The notes: a model not told the origin generated them from the sequence alone. Counted from the first letter of the stretch, positions 1 to 8,038 are shown. The stretch: 64,000 nucleotides of DNA from Planotetraspora thailandica (GCF_016863335.1 NZ_BOOR01000057.1:35200-99199); one strand, 5' to 3'. Translations and numbers: made by a program.

Positions 1-203
1 GGGAGCGCGATCTGGTGCCACACCTCGTCGCCGGCGAGGGTGATGAGGTTGTCCTTGCTGCCCACGTGCCAATAGACGGCGGTGGCTGCAGAGCCCAGCC
101 GCTTGCCCAGCGCGCGCATGTTCATGCCTTCCAGGCCTTCCTCGTCCAGCAGGTCAATGGCTGCCTTGACGATCTGTTCGCGGGTCAGCGTGTCACGCGG
201 CAT
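1..203 (-). CDS. TetR-family transcriptional regulator (N-terminal part, cut by window edge)
   Basis: This is the N-terminal part of a TetR-type repressor read leftwards; the ligand-binding domain lies outside the window. The visible protein carries the HTH core, with MRALGKRLGSAATAVYWHV as the recognition region followed by a SKDNLI turn. ATG at 203 is chosen because a TATGGT box sits 6 bases upstream, which fits a leaderless transcript; an in-frame ATG at 221 lacks any signal. The gene diverges from a serine hydrolase across three matching palindromes, the nearest of which lies by the -35 region of this gene, so it probably represses itself and its neighbour. The family call is secure; the ligand cannot be inferred. 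Confidence 0.88.
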   Translation of the reverse strand, partial: MPRDTLTREQIVKAAIDLLDEEGLEGMNMRALGKRLGSAATAVYWHVGSKDNLITLAGDEVWHQIAL

Positions 204-231
204 CCGCCCACCATATGCCATCCGGCTGGTT

Positions 232-248
232 CTTGCACAATGTTCAAG
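232..248. promoter_or_regulatory. Operator palindrome O1 (TetR/serine hydrolase)
   Basis: A 17-base near-palindrome of form CTTG-N-ACA-N-TGT-N-CAAG, reading CTTGCACAATGTTCAAG. It is the first of three copies in the divergent intergenic region and lies about where the -35 of the leftward TetR gene should be. It is the expected kind of TetR-family site; binding itself is inferred. Confidence 0.65.
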
Positions 249-254
249 AGACCA

Positions 255-271
255 CTTGCACAGCGTTCAAG
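255..271. promoter_or_regulatory. Operator palindrome O2
   Basis: Second copy of the 17-base palindrome, CTTGCACAGCGTTCAAG, centred 23 bases from O1. It overlaps the TTGCAC -35 element of the rightward promoter, so occupancy would block the serine hydrolase gene. Confidence 0.65.
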
Positions 272-284
272 TATGAGCTAGCGT
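256..284 (+). promoter_or_regulatory. Promoter for serine hydrolase gene
   Basis: TTGCAC (256-261), a 17-base spacer and TAGCGT (279-284) match an actinobacterial housekeeping promoter. The -35 lies in O2 and the predicted transcription start falls in or next to O3, an arrangement typical of repression by a TetR protein. Confidence 0.55.
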
Positions 285-288
285 CCCA

Positions 289-305
289 CTTGAACACAGT
301 GCAAG
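289..305. promoter_or_regulatory. Operator palindrome O3
   Basis: Third copy of the palindrome, CTTGAACACAGTGCAAG, centred 34 bases from O2 and placed just after the -10 box, over the expected transcription start of the rightward gene. Confidence 0.65.
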
Positions 306-322
306 TCGCGAACGGAGATGAC

Positions 323-1708
323 ATGTCACAGAACACGCTGCAGCAGTTCGTCGACACGACGGCCACCGAGTTCGGTGTTCCCGGCGTCGCCGTCGGGGTG
401 TGGGTGGGCGGGCGGGAGATCTACGCATGCCACGGCGTCACGAGCGTCGAAAACCCGCTGCCCGTCGACAAGAACACGCTGTTCGTACTGGGCTCGGTCA
501 CGAAGACCTATACGGCGACCGCGCTGATGCGCCTGGTCGCAGAGGGGCGGGTTGACCTGGACGCGCCGGTGCGCCGGTATGTCCCCGAACTGGTGCTGCC
601 GGACGAGCGCGCCGCCGCGGAGATCACCGTGTTGCAGCTGCTCAACCACACCGCAGGGCTGGACTGGAGGATGAGCGTCGAGACCGGCGAGGGGGATGAC
701 GCCTTAGCCGCGTATGTGGCGAACATGGCCGAGTCGGAGCTGATTGCACCACCTGGTGCCGGGGCCTCCTACAGCCAGGTGGGGTACAACCTCGCCGGGA
801 GGATCATCGAAAAAGTCACGGGTCTGACCTACGAACGAGCCGTCGCCTCGCTCCTGTTCGAGCCGCTGGGGCTGTCGCACAGTTCCTTCGCGACCAGTGA
901 CGTCATGACCCGGCGGTTCGCGGTGGGGCACAACCTCGGCGAGGACGGGACACTGGCCGTCGCCCGGCAGTGGAAGGACACCCGCGCCAACAACCCCGGC
1001 GGTGGCGGCGCGTCCTCGGTGGCGGACCAGCTTCGATGGGCCCGGTTCCATCTCGGTGACGGTCGTGCGGAGGACGGTGCCCAGGTGCTGCCCGCCGAGG
1101 TGCTGCAGCGGATGAAGGAGCAGACGGTCGAACTGCGGGGCAGCACGCTCGGCGACGCCTTCGGCATCTGCTGGTTTCTGCGCGACGTGGATGGTGTGCG
1201 CACCGTTGGGCACGGCGGATCAGCCAACGGCCAGTTCGCCGAGCTTCTCATCGTGCCTGAACGGGACTTCGCCGTCGTCGCGCTTTCCAACGCGGGCCCG
1301 GACGGAGGCCTCGCCTTCAACCAGTCCGTCGTGCGATGGGCGCTCGAGCACTTCGTGGGGGTGGTCGACCGGGACCCGGAGCCGCTTCCCTTCGACGAGG
1401 CCCGGGCCCGCGAGGTTGTCGGGAGCTACGAAAACGACATGATGAGGCTCATCATCGCCACGAATGGGACCGGATTGACGATCGAATGCATGATCAAACC
1501 GGAAATCCGCGCGGCCACGGACACCGAACTCCCCCCGGATCTCCCGCCGGCCGATCTCGGCCTGCTGGCCGGCGACACCGACGAATACATCGTCACCAGC
1601 GGCGCCCTCAAGGGCCAGCGCGGCTTCTTTACCCGCGACGACAACGCGGTCGTCGGAGTAGACCTCGCCGGCCGGTCGTCCAAGCGCGTCCCGGCGGCCT
1701 CCGAATAG
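323..1708 (+). CDS. Serine hydrolase, class C beta-lactamase / penicillin-binding-protein-like
   Basis: A 461-residue protein of the beta-lactamase-related serine hydrolase family, which includes esterases, D-aminopeptidases and DD-peptidases. The nucleophile motif is SVTK (Ser58, Lys61). The second motif appears as YSQ at 150-152 followed by GYN, where relatives usually have YSN. The HxG-type motif is HGG in GHGGSANGQ near residue 300. A C-terminal extension of about 120 residues follows the catalytic domain. No signal peptide is seen, so it is probably cytoplasmic and more likely an esterase or peptidase than a resistance enzyme. ATG at 323 is preferred because CGGAG lies just upstream. The divergent TetR and three operators indicate induction by a small ligand. 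A hairpin terminator follows. Confidence 0.88.
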   Translation: MSQNTLQQFVDTTATEFGVPGVAVGVWVGGREIYACHGVTSVENPLPVDKNTLFVLGSVTKTYTATALMRLVAEGRVDLDAPVRRYVPELVLPDERAAAEITVLQLLNHTAGLDWRMSVETGEGDDALAAYVANMAESELIAPPGAGASYSQVGYNLAGRIIEKVTGLTYERAVASLLFEPLGLSHSSFATSDVMTRRFAVGHNLGEDGTLAVARQWKDTRANNPGGGGASSVADQLRWARFHLGDGRAEDGAQVLPAEVLQRMKEQTVELRGSTLGDAFGICWFLRDVDGVRTVGHGGSANGQFAELLIVPERDFAVVALSNAGPDGGLAFNQSVVRWALEHFVGVVDRDPEPLPFDEARAREVVGSYENDMMRLIIATNGTGLTIECMIKPEIRAATDTELPPDLPPADLGLLAGDTDEYIVTSGALKGQRGFFTRDDNAVVGVDLAGRSSKRVPAASE

Positions 1709-1733
1709 CAGCGGTCGGGTCCGTAGCCACACA

Positions 1734-1758
1734 CCCGGCCCCTTGTGGGCCGGGTTTT
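1734..1758 (+). terminator. Rho-independent terminator after serine hydrolase
   Basis: CCCGGCCC and GGGCCGGG form a perfect 8-bp stem with a 5-base loop, followed directly by TTTT. It lies 26 bases after the stop codon. Confidence 0.8.
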
Positions 1759-1937
1759 CGCTTGCGCCACGATTTCACGTCTTCTCTGGTTCCGTCAGCG
1801 GCAGCCGGACGGTCACTGTCGTCCTGGCTGCTTGATTCTCCTGGCCGTGGCATCTGCGGCGTCACTTCGCGATCGGCTTCGCTGACCCTTGACCCGGCGG
1901 TCACCGTCCTGGGGATCGGCTGTCAGGTACGTGATCC

Positions 1938-2348
1938 TCATCGTGGGCGGGCGACGGGGACCACCGAGAGCAGGTCGTCGAGGCCCTCGAAGTCCTTGGG
2001 GTTGCAGGTATACAGAGGCAGCCGGTTGGCGATGGCCACGCAGGCGATCATCAGGTCTGCCGTTCGGGGGCGAGGTTTGCGGCCTGAGGCGATGACAGCG
2101 GTCCACAGCTGGCCGTACTCGCGTGCGGCGGTGTCGTCGAAGGGCAGGGGGTCGAACTCGGCCTCGACGGTCTGAAGGATCTTCATCCGCTGGGCTAGTT
2201 CCTGTGGTCCAGCCGCTACGAGCACGCCGACAGACAACTCCGCGGTGGTGATTGCACTGATCATCATCTCGTCGGGCAGTTCGTCGGGGTCGATGCCTGC
2301 ACGCAGGATGAGGATGTTGGTGTCGAGCAGTCCTTGAGGGTGGGTCAT
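1938..2348 (-). CDS. vapC: PIN-domain toxin, VapC type
   Basis: A 136-residue PIN-domain ribonuclease of the VapC toxin class, expected to cleave RNA using metal held by acidic residues. The visible acidic residues are Asp9 in LLDTNIL, Glu37 in TTAELSVG and Asp98 in TADLMIA, with the usual CNPKDFEGL segment near 115-123. Length is normal and no key residue is missing. Its ATG overlaps the antitoxin stop by 4 bases (ATGA at 2345-2348), so the pair is translationally coupled with the antitoxin first. Family assignment is strong; the RNA target is unknown. Confidence 0.93.
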   Translation of the reverse strand: MTHPQGLLDTNILILRAGIDPDELPDEMMISAITTAELSVGVLVAAGPQELAQRMKILQTVEAEFDPLPFDDTAAREYGQLWTAVIASGRKPRPRTADLMIACVAIANRLPLYTCNPKDFEGLDDLLSVVPVARPR

Positions 2349-2665
2349 TCCTCGTCCTGTGCGAACTCGCCTCGGCCGTAGGCGCGGTCGTAAGGGTCGT
2401 AGAGATCGTCGTTGACATGGTGATCCATGTCTTCGCGGTACTTCCGGTCGTCCAGCAGAGGCATCCCTCGGGAAACAGCGGCGAACTCCGCCCGAGAGAC
2501 AGCCCGGCGCCGACGGCGAATCGGGATGAGGTCGCCGATGTGGTGGCCGTTGCGCGTCACGGCGTAGCTCTCTCCTCGTTCCAAGCCGTCCATGATCTCG
2601 GCTGACCGGTTGCGAAGGTCGCGCTGGGAGATCTGATGCGAGGGGTCCGGTTCGGGAGTACTCAC
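2345..2665 (-). CDS. vapB: Antitoxin, Phd/YefM-like VapB partner
   Basis: A 106-residue antitoxin just upstream of the VapC gene. The N-terminal half (QISQRDLRNRSAEIMDGLERGE, then VTRNGHHIGDLIP) is the Phd/YefM DNA-binding fold, and the strongly acidic and basic C-terminal half would wrap the toxin. The order antitoxin then toxin with a 4-base overlap is standard. Autorepression of the pair by the complex is expected from the family; the short upstream region does not show a clear palindrome. Confidence 0.9.
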   Translation of the reverse strand: MSTPEPDPSHQISQRDLRNRSAEIMDGLERGESYAVTRNGHHIGDLIPIRRRRRAVSRAEFAAVSRGMPLLDDRKYREDMDHHVNDDLYDPYDRAYGRGEFAQDEE

Positions 2666-2789
2666 GCCTCAAGGATACAGCCGAGTGCTATCAAGTGCCA
2701 CGAGGTAGCACACCTTGTGGTGCCGTGAGAGGTGGTCTGTCAGCAGGGCGAGGCATGGATCTAGCGTTCCGGACCGGAGCTCCTGCGCC

Positions 2790-3257
2790 TTAGTCTCCGG
2801 CCGAGGCGGGCGCGTCATCAGCGAAGTCGAAGCTCAGCCACCGGTCGGGACGCGCAGTGAACAGCACGAAGGTGCCGGCGGGGTTGGCCGTCTCAGCCTC
2901 GGCGAAGGAGCGGGCGAGGTCCGACGGCAGGTAGCGGGAGGTGATGGCCGTCACCTCGTCGACCGAGGGCGTCCAGTCCTCCTCCACCACCGTGCACTCG
3001 ACCGTGACGTACTTGTAGGGGAACTCGGCTTGCTGCACGCAGAAGCTCAGGACCCCTGACCGCTGGAGCAGCCGGGTCTTGCGCGCGACCCGGCCTTGAC
3101 TGCCGGTGAAGAAGTTCAGATTTCCGCCGGGCGTGTAGGCGTACCAGACGGGCACGGTGAGCGGGGGACGGCCGTCGTCCGCGGCGACGCTGAGGACGCC
3201 GACGTGCGGCAGGGCGAGGAAGTTCTCGCGCTCAGGGGCGGTGAGGGTGCGTGCCAT
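2790..3257 (-). CDS. Pyridoxamine 5'-phosphate oxidase-like (PPOX/FDOR) flavin or F420-binding protein
   Basis: A 155-residue split-barrel protein of the PPOX superfamily, whose actinobacterial members bind F420, FMN or heme. Diagnostic features are the N-terminal ERENFLALPHVGVLSVAADD, PVWYAY, a GRVARKTRLL segment that normally contacts the cofactor phosphate, and the C-terminal PDRWLSFDF. ATG at 3257 has AGGAGG 6 bases upstream. It stands alone between the VapBC pair and the DUF899 gene. The substrate cannot be told from sequence; an F420-dependent reductase is a fair guess for this lineage. Confidence 0.85.
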   Translation of the reverse strand: MARTLTAPERENFLALPHVGVLSVAADDGRPPLTVPVWYAYTPGGNLNFFTGSQGRVARKTRLLQRSGVLSFCVQQAEFPYKYVTVECTVVEEDWTPSVDEVTAITSRYLPSDLARSFAEAETANPAGTFVLFTARPDRWLSFDFADDAPASAGD

Positions 3258-3310
3258 GGCTGCCTCCTGGGCAAGCGGTCAGGGGCTGCGGAAATTGAGG
3301 GCGGTGGGGG

Positions 3311-3979
3311 TCACGGCCGCGGCGGTGTGGGGTATTCGTCACGCGGCCGGAGCCGGCTCATCGTCGGGTCCTGCGGCCAGCCCTCGGGGGAGTCCTCCCA
3401 CTCCTCCTGACGTCCATAAGGCGTGAGGTCGAGCAGGTTGAAGTCGAGTCGGAGTCGATCGACCCCGCGGCCGCTGGTGTAGTAGGTGCGGAAGACCTCC
3501 GCGCCGTCGCGTAGCAGCACGCTCAGCCCGAAACCGTTGCCGAGCCCAAGGTCGTCGTAGAAGTCGTCGCCGGCTGAGTACCAGGGCACGGTCCAGCCCA
3601 TCCGCCTCCATACGACGTCGATCTCGTCCTGCGGTGCGCGGGACATCAGGATCAGCCGGGTCTGCCGGGCGTTGAGGTGAGACTGGTCGGCGATGTTGTC
3701 GGTGAAAGTGGCGCAGCCGGTGCACAGCCAGTCCTGCCCCGGGGCCTGCATGAAGTGGTAGATCACCAACTGGCGGTGGCCCTCGAACAGGCCGGGCAGA
3801 TCGACCGTCGAGCGGTCCGGCGCGGTGTAGCGGTAGCCGTCGGCGAGGCGGACCATCGGCAGCCTGCGCCGTTCCGCGGCCAGCGCGTCCAGTGCTCGAG
3901 TCTGCTCCTTCTCCTTGACCAGCAGCGCCTCGCGCGCGGCCTGCCATTCCTGTGCCGACACGACCAGGGGACGGTTCAC
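3311..3979 (-). CDS. DUF899 thioredoxin-like protein
   Basis: A 222-residue DUF899 protein, a thioredoxin-fold family of uncertain biochemistry often found beside stress regulators in actinobacteria. An N-terminal helical stretch (residues 5-40) precedes VIYHFM, then a cysteine pair in WLCTGCATFTDN, and the family signatures SAGDDFYDDLGLGNGFGLS and YTSGRGVDRL. GTG at 3979 is the start because AGGAG lies 5 bases upstream. It diverges from an HxlR regulator, and two copies of a 16-base repeat lie in the 99-base gap, so HxlR control by a reactive electrophile or oxidant is likely but inferred. Confidence 0.87.
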   Translation of the reverse strand: MNRPLVVSAQEWQAAREALLVKEKEQTRALDALAAERRRLPMVRLADGYRYTAPDRSTVDLPGLFEGHRQLVIYHFMQAPGQDWLCTGCATFTDNIADQSHLNARQTRLILMSRAPQDEIDVVWRRMGWTVPWYSAGDDFYDDLGLGNGFGLSVLLRDGAEVFRTYYTSGRGVDRLRLDFNLLDLTPYGRQEEWEDSPEGWPQDPTMSRLRPRDEYPTPPRP

Positions 3980-3995
3980 GGGAGGCTCCTCAGTG

Positions 3996-4056
3996 CGTCT
4001 CTTGAGGGAACTTACGGCTGGCCCGACGCTAGCAGAGGTTCGTCTCCTCAGGGAAC
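3996..4056. promoter_or_regulatory. Direct-repeat pair, candidate HxlR operator
   Basis: CGTCTCTTGAGGGAAC at 3996-4011 recurs as CGTCTCCTCAGGGAAC at 4041-4056, with 14 of 16 bases identical and a 45-base offset. Both lie between the divergent DUF899 and HxlR genes. The second copy ends 10 bases before the TATCAT box of the HxlR gene, so binding there would repress the regulator itself. Confidence 0.55.
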
Positions 4057-4078
4057 CCTCTCGGCTATCATCGACCTC

Positions 4079-4540
4079 ATGCAGCGAACCCGGTTCGGTG
4101 AGATGGCCTGCTCGATTGCCCGCACACTGGACGTGATCGGCGAGCCGTGGTCGCCGTTGATCCTGCGCAACGTCATGGTGGGGATCGGCCGCTTCGACCA
4201 GCTCCAGCAGAGTCTGGGCATCTCCCGGAAGGTGCTGACTGAGCGGCTCAGATGGCTCGTGGACAACGACGTGCTGGAACGGCGGCGGTATTCGGAGCGG
4301 CCGCCCCGGTACGAGTACGCGCTCACCGCCAAGGGGACGGAGTTGTGTGACCTGCTGATGGTGATGGTGCGGTGGGGCGACCGCTGGACGGCGGGCGAGG
4401 CCGGGCCGCCGGTACTGTACCGGCACCATGCCTGCGGGGAGATCGGCCACGTCGAGCTGCACTGTTCCGTGTGCGACCGGCCCATGGACGTCACCAGCAT
4501 CGACATCCTGCCTGGTCCGGGAGCCACCATCACCACCTGA
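4079..4540 (+). CDS. HxlR-family winged-helix regulator
   Basis: A 153-residue HxlR-type regulator. The winged helix spans roughly residues 10-100, with the family signatures CSIARTLDVIGEPWSPLILR and QSLGISRKVLTERLRWL. The C-terminal tail holds a four-cysteine set (HACGE and CSVCDRP) that could bind zinc or sense redox state. ATG at 4079 is preceded by TATCAT ending 7 bases upstream (4066-4071), so the transcript is probably leaderless. It faces away from the DUF899 gene and two direct repeats lie between them. HxlR proteins commonly respond to aldehydes, quinones or disulfide stress. Confidence 0.9.
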   Translation: MQRTRFGEMACSIARTLDVIGEPWSPLILRNVMVGIGRFDQLQQSLGISRKVLTERLRWLVDNDVLERRRYSERPPRYEYALTAKGTELCDLLMVMVRWGDRWTAGEAGPPVLYRHHACGEIGHVELHCSVCDRPMDVTSIDILPGPGATITT

Positions 4541-4798
4541 CTCGTCCCCCTTGACCCGCGATGATCGCCGGGCCATCAGCGGGCCATTAAGGGCGACCAA
4601 CAGGGGGCGGCCACGGTCACTCGCGGAGCGTCGCTCAACGTTTTTGGTACGGCAAGCGACGGAGGCCACATCGCGCCCAGCGAGAACGAGGCTCTTGGCC
4701 TGCGCGCCGACGCTCGGCGTGACCGGTGGGTCCTCATCGACACGGCGCGCGAGGTGTTCGTCGAGCAGAGGGCCGACGCGCGACTCGGGCGTGACGGG

Positions 4799-5386
4799 TC
4801 AGGACGCTGCCGCGATCCAAACGGCCACCAGTGCGATGACGATGCAGCACGCGAGGATGGCGAAGGCAATCCGGTAGGGATGCCGTTCGACCCACGACAC
4901 GAGGCCCGGGTACGTCTTGGCGAGTTGGTTGGCGTTGACCGGACGGTCGGGACCGCTGCACGGCACTCCGAGTGCGTCCACCAACTGGTCGAGTTGCCTG
5001 CGCGTGTAGGTGGTGCCGGACACCCTGATGACCAGATTGCGGTGCGCGTCGAGCAGGAACAGACTGTCGGTGGCGCCTGTCTGGGGTACGACGATGGCCG
5101 CACGCACCACCTCGGCGACGCGCGAGCGTGACCGGCGCTGGGTGACCAAACCTCGTATGACGATTTCCTGCGACGTCAGGATGATCTGGCCGCGGACGAG
5201 GGCCGTGATCGCCAGAATGATCAACACGGCGAACAAGGCGCCCACGACCGGGGCGAACACCTTCGGGGCGTCGCCGCGCAGGATCGCGGCGACGACGCCC
5301 ACGCTGATCAGCACTAGCACGACCAGAGTGACCAGCGCTCTCCCGCGATCCGGCCGCAGTACTAGGCCATCCTGGACACCACGCAT
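4799..5386 (-). CDS. Membrane protein with PH-like domain
   Basis: A 195-residue membrane protein. Two hydrophobic segments near residues 18-36 and 42-62 form a hairpin. A cytosolic PH-like beta domain follows (residues 70-130, including SQEIVIRGLVTQRRSRS and RNLVIRVSG). A last transmembrane helix lies at about 172-192. The layout matches actinobacterial PH-domain membrane proteins of unknown role. ATG at 5386 follows GGAAAGG about 11 bases upstream; ATG at 5413 is an alternative. Another protein of similar layout lies at 6590-7165, but the two are not adjacent or alike enough to call a duplication. Confidence 0.7.
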   Translation of the reverse strand: MRGVQDGLVLRPDRGRALVTLVVLVLISVGVVAAILRGDAPKVFAPVVGALFAVLIILAITALVRGQIILTSQEIVIRGLVTQRRSRSRVAEVVRAAIVVPQTGATDSLFLLDAHRNLVIRVSGTTYTRRQLDQLVDALGVPCSGPDRPVNANQLAKTYPGLVSWVERHPYRIAFAILACCIVIALVAVWIAAAS

Positions 5387-5460
5387 GGGAACTGCGCCCT
5401 TTCCTTCGGTCATTCGATGAGGATGCCGTATCGGCCGGTGCGTCAGCCGCGCGGGGTAGG

Positions 5461-5535
5461 TCAGGCGAGGCCGGCATCGTGGGCGAGGAGCGCTATCTGG
5501 GTTCGGTTGTCGAGGCCGAGCTTGATCTGGCCACC
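5461..5535 (-). pseudogene. LuxR/NarL response-regulator tail (gene fossil)
   Basis: Read leftwards, the last 24 codons before TGA at 5461 give KLGLDNRTQIALLAHDAG, which matches the end of the HTH domain of NarL-type response regulators. Immediately upstream the frame meets a stop and no receiver domain exists, so only about 8 kDa-worth or less of coding sequence survives. It sits just upstream of the PH-like membrane protein and marks loss of an earlier regulator gene. Confidence 0.55.
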
Positions 5536-5670
5536 TGGTGCCGCCGCTCATCCGCCCGCCTGCCGTACGGATCAATGCTCGGACGGCACAGCAAGCGCAC
5601 GCTGGGTGAGTGCCCGGCTCTCGGAGGGGAAAGTGGCATCAAGGCACAGTGATCTGACGGGGGTAGGTCG

Positions 5671-6534
5671 ATGCCGTATTCAGAACCGTTCCAGGGGTTT
5701 CGTATTGCCTTCGACCGTCACGGTTTCGGGCAGAGCGTGGTTCTGCTGCACGGCTGGCCGGGCGACCGGACCGACTACGACGAGCTCGTCCCCATGCTTG
5801 CGGATCAGGCCGATGTCATCGTTCCGGACCTGCGCGGCTTCGGGGAATCCGACAAGCATCTCGCCGACGCCGAGGAGTTCTACTCCGGCATGGCGCAGGC
5901 TTCGGCCGTCATCGCCCTGCTGGAACAACTCGGCGTCTCCGGCGCCGTTGTGGCTGGTTACGACATTGGCAGCTTCATCGCGCAGTGCGCCGCGCGAATG
6001 CGTCCCGACCTGGTGCGCGCACTGGTGGTGTCACCCCCGCTGCCCGGCGCGGGCCGCCGCGTTCTCGACCTGGAAGCGGTCAAGGAGTTCTGGTACACCT
6101 CATTCCACCAACTTCAACTCGCGGACGACCTGGTCGACGGCGACCCCGCCGCGGTCCGCGCCTACCTACGGCACTTCTGGGACCATTGGTCGGGGCCACG
6201 GTACGCGATAGCCAAGTCACGGCTCGATCATCTGACCCGGGTGTACTCCCCACCGGGCTCGTTCACGGCATCGATCATGTGGTACCGGTCCTCGGGCAAT
6301 CCGGTCACCGCATACGCGCATGAGCAGACACCAGCCGCCGATGACAGGTTGTCGACCCCGACCAGGGTGCTCTGGCAGGAACACGATCCCATCTTCCCTG
6401 TCGCCTGGGCGGACAGGCTCGGCGACTTCTTCACCGCTCACCGCTTCGACCGGCTCGCCGGCGTCGGCCACTTCACCCCGCTGGAGGCGACCGACACGTT
6501 CGCCGCCGCGATCAGAGACTTCCTCACCGCTTGA
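5671..6534 (+). CDS. Alpha/beta hydrolase, epoxide hydrolase / haloalkane dehalogenase type
   Basis: A 287-residue alpha/beta hydrolase. The oxyanion loop is HGWPG (residues 27-31). The nucleophile elbow reads GYDIGS, placing an aspartate (Asp98) where lipases have serine; this is the hallmark of epoxide hydrolases, haloalkane dehalogenases and fluoroacetate dehalogenases. The catalytic histidine is His267 in GVGHFTPLEA. A cap domain occupies roughly residues 130-215. The GGGGGTAGG stretch upstream of ATG can serve as ribosome binding site. It stands alone, so the substrate stays open. Confidence 0.88.
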   Translation: MPYSEPFQGFRIAFDRHGFGQSVVLLHGWPGDRTDYDELVPMLADQADVIVPDLRGFGESDKHLADAEEFYSGMAQASAVIALLEQLGVSGAVVAGYDIGSFIAQCAARMRPDLVRALVVSPPLPGAGRRVLDLEAVKEFWYTSFHQLQLADDLVDGDPAAVRAYLRHFWDHWSGPRYAIAKSRLDHLTRVYSPPGSFTASIMWYRSSGNPVTAYAHEQTPAADDRLSTPTRVLWQEHDPIFPVAWADRLGDFFTAHRFDRLAGVGHFTPLEATDTFAAAIRDFLTA

Positions 6535-6589
6535 GGACGCGCACAGCCCTGTCCCCCATCAGGCCGCCCGTCCTTGCGGCGCTCTGCGA

Positions 6590-7165
6590 TCAGCCGACGA
6601 GGACACCGAACGCGATGACGACCACTGTGAGCAGACCCAGGATGAGTCCGACCACCGGGGGCGTCAGCCGGTTCCGCAACTTCTTCGGCGGCTGGAACCG
6701 TGCGGCCGGGTCCGTGCTCAGCTCCCACCAGTTGACGACCCGCTGGAAATCCACCTGGAAATCGGGGTCGGGATACCAGGTACTGTGCTGGAGCGCAGGC
6801 AGTGAGCGACGCCGCCCGTCCGTGAGGGTGATCCGAGCCGTGAGCGACGTCCCATATTGGCTCTTGGTCTCGCGTACGTCGATCCACTGGATCTTCTGCC
6901 ACGGATAGGTGCGACCACGCCCGAGGCCCCGGGAGATGGTTATTCCGACCGCTCCGACCGTGGTCCGGCTCCGGAGTGCCATGGAGATGCCGATACCGAC
7001 GAGCGCGGCCGTCAGGCCGAACAGCCAGCAGAAGCCCACGACGCCGAGTCGAAAGAAGGCAAAGACCCCTTCAGCGACCAACACGAGACCCAGCACCGAA
7101 AATTGCGGCCAGGATGGGCGGTACCGATCTTTTCCCCGGAAGCTCAGCTCGTTCACGGAACGCAC
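6590..7165 (-). CDS. PH-domain-like membrane protein
   Basis: A 191-residue membrane protein. Two hydrophobic helices near residues 20-60 (FSVLGLVLVAEGVFAFF and a glycine-rich second segment) are followed by a PH-like domain with TVGAVGITISRGLGRGRTYP and WQKIQWIDVRETKSQYG. A C-terminal helix (PPVVGLILGLLTVVVIAFG) closes it. GTG at 7165 is chosen because GGGAG lies 7 bases upstream; GTG at 7156 is also possible. It is convergent with the alpha/beta hydrolase gene. Its function is not known. Confidence 0.65.
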   Translation of the reverse strand: MRSVNELSFRGKDRYRPSWPQFSVLGLVLVAEGVFAFFRLGVVGFCWLFGLTAALVGIGISMALRSRTTVGAVGITISRGLGRGRTYPWQKIQWIDVRETKSQYGTSLTARITLTDGRRRSLPALQHSTWYPDPDFQVDFQRVVNWWELSTDPAARFQPPKKLRNRLTPPVVGLILGLLTVVVIAFGVLVG

Positions 7166-7381
7166 GCTACATCTCCCGCCCTCGAATGGATCAACTGCCC
7201 TTGGGTAGCCGTCATCCGGCTCCGTTCCTGCTGGCAGACGCATGCCATATTCGGCACCCTGCGAGGGATCACCGCCGAAAGCGGCAGCCCCCTGGGCATG
7301 TTTCGGTGCCCCGGCCATGGGTTAAACGAGACGGCAGCCTCCGCCGCGTGGGGGCCCAGCATGAGGCGGCTCGCGGGGTTT

Positions 7382-8014
7382 ATGGGAGACTGCGCGGATG
7401 TGACGTCCGTGCTCGACCTCGCCGGAATCTTCGTGTTCGCCCTGTCTGGAGCGCTGCAGGGCGTGCGCAAACGGTTCGATGTGGTCGGCATGGTGGTGCT
7501 CGCGTTCTTCACCGCCGTCGGCGGCGGCGTCATGCGTGACCTGTTCATCGGTGTGCAGCCCGCCGCGTTCCGGGATGCGGAGTATCTCCTCGTGCCGGTC
7601 GCGGCCACCGTGATCGCCTTCTTCTGGCATCCGCAGGTCGAGCGGGCGATGCCTGGGGTGCTGGTCTTCGACGCGGCGGGCCTCGGCCTGTTCTGCGCGG
7701 TCGGGACCACCAAGGCGCTGGACTACGGCCTCGCGCCGCTGCACGCCGTGTTCCTCGGGGTCTGCTCAGCGGTCGGCGGCGGTGTCATCCGGGATGTGCT
7801 GTCAGGCGAGAGGCCGACCCTGCTCTACGACCGCCAGCTTTACGCCGTGCCGGCGATGCTCGGCTCGACGGCCATGGCCGTGCTGTACACGCTGGGCGTG
7901 CGGGGGTTCGTCGCCACCCTGTCCTCGGCCGTGCTCGCTTTCGCGTTCCGCCTTCTCGCCATGCGGTACGGCTGGCGCGCCCCGCTGGCCAGGGGCATCA
8001 GCGGGTCGATGTGA
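7382..8014 (+). CDS. TRIC-family / UPF0126 membrane protein (YicG-like)
   Basis: A protein of about 210 residues with two copies of the three-helix unit that defines the bacterial TRIC (UPF0126) family, for which cation-channel structures are known. Unit one begins LDLAGIFVFALSGALQGVRK and includes FFTAVGGGVMRDL; unit two has VFDAAGLGLFCAVGTTKAL and AVGGGVIRDVLSGE. The paired GGGVxRD motifs are the family signature. The start is uncertain among ATG 7361, ATG 7382 and GTG 7400, the last having GGGAG upstream. A strong bidirectional terminator follows the gene. Confidence 0.9.
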   Translation: MGDCADVTSVLDLAGIFVFALSGALQGVRKRFDVVGMVVLAFFTAVGGGVMRDLFIGVQPAAFRDAEYLLVPVAATVIAFFWHPQVERAMPGVLVFDAAGLGLFCAVGTTKALDYGLAPLHAVFLGVCSAVGGGVIRDVLSGERPTLLYDRQLYAVPAMLGSTAMAVLYTLGVRGFVATLSSAVLAFAFRLLAMRYGWRAPLARGISGSM

Positions 8015-8038
8015 GAATCACTAGGCTCTACCCAAACG

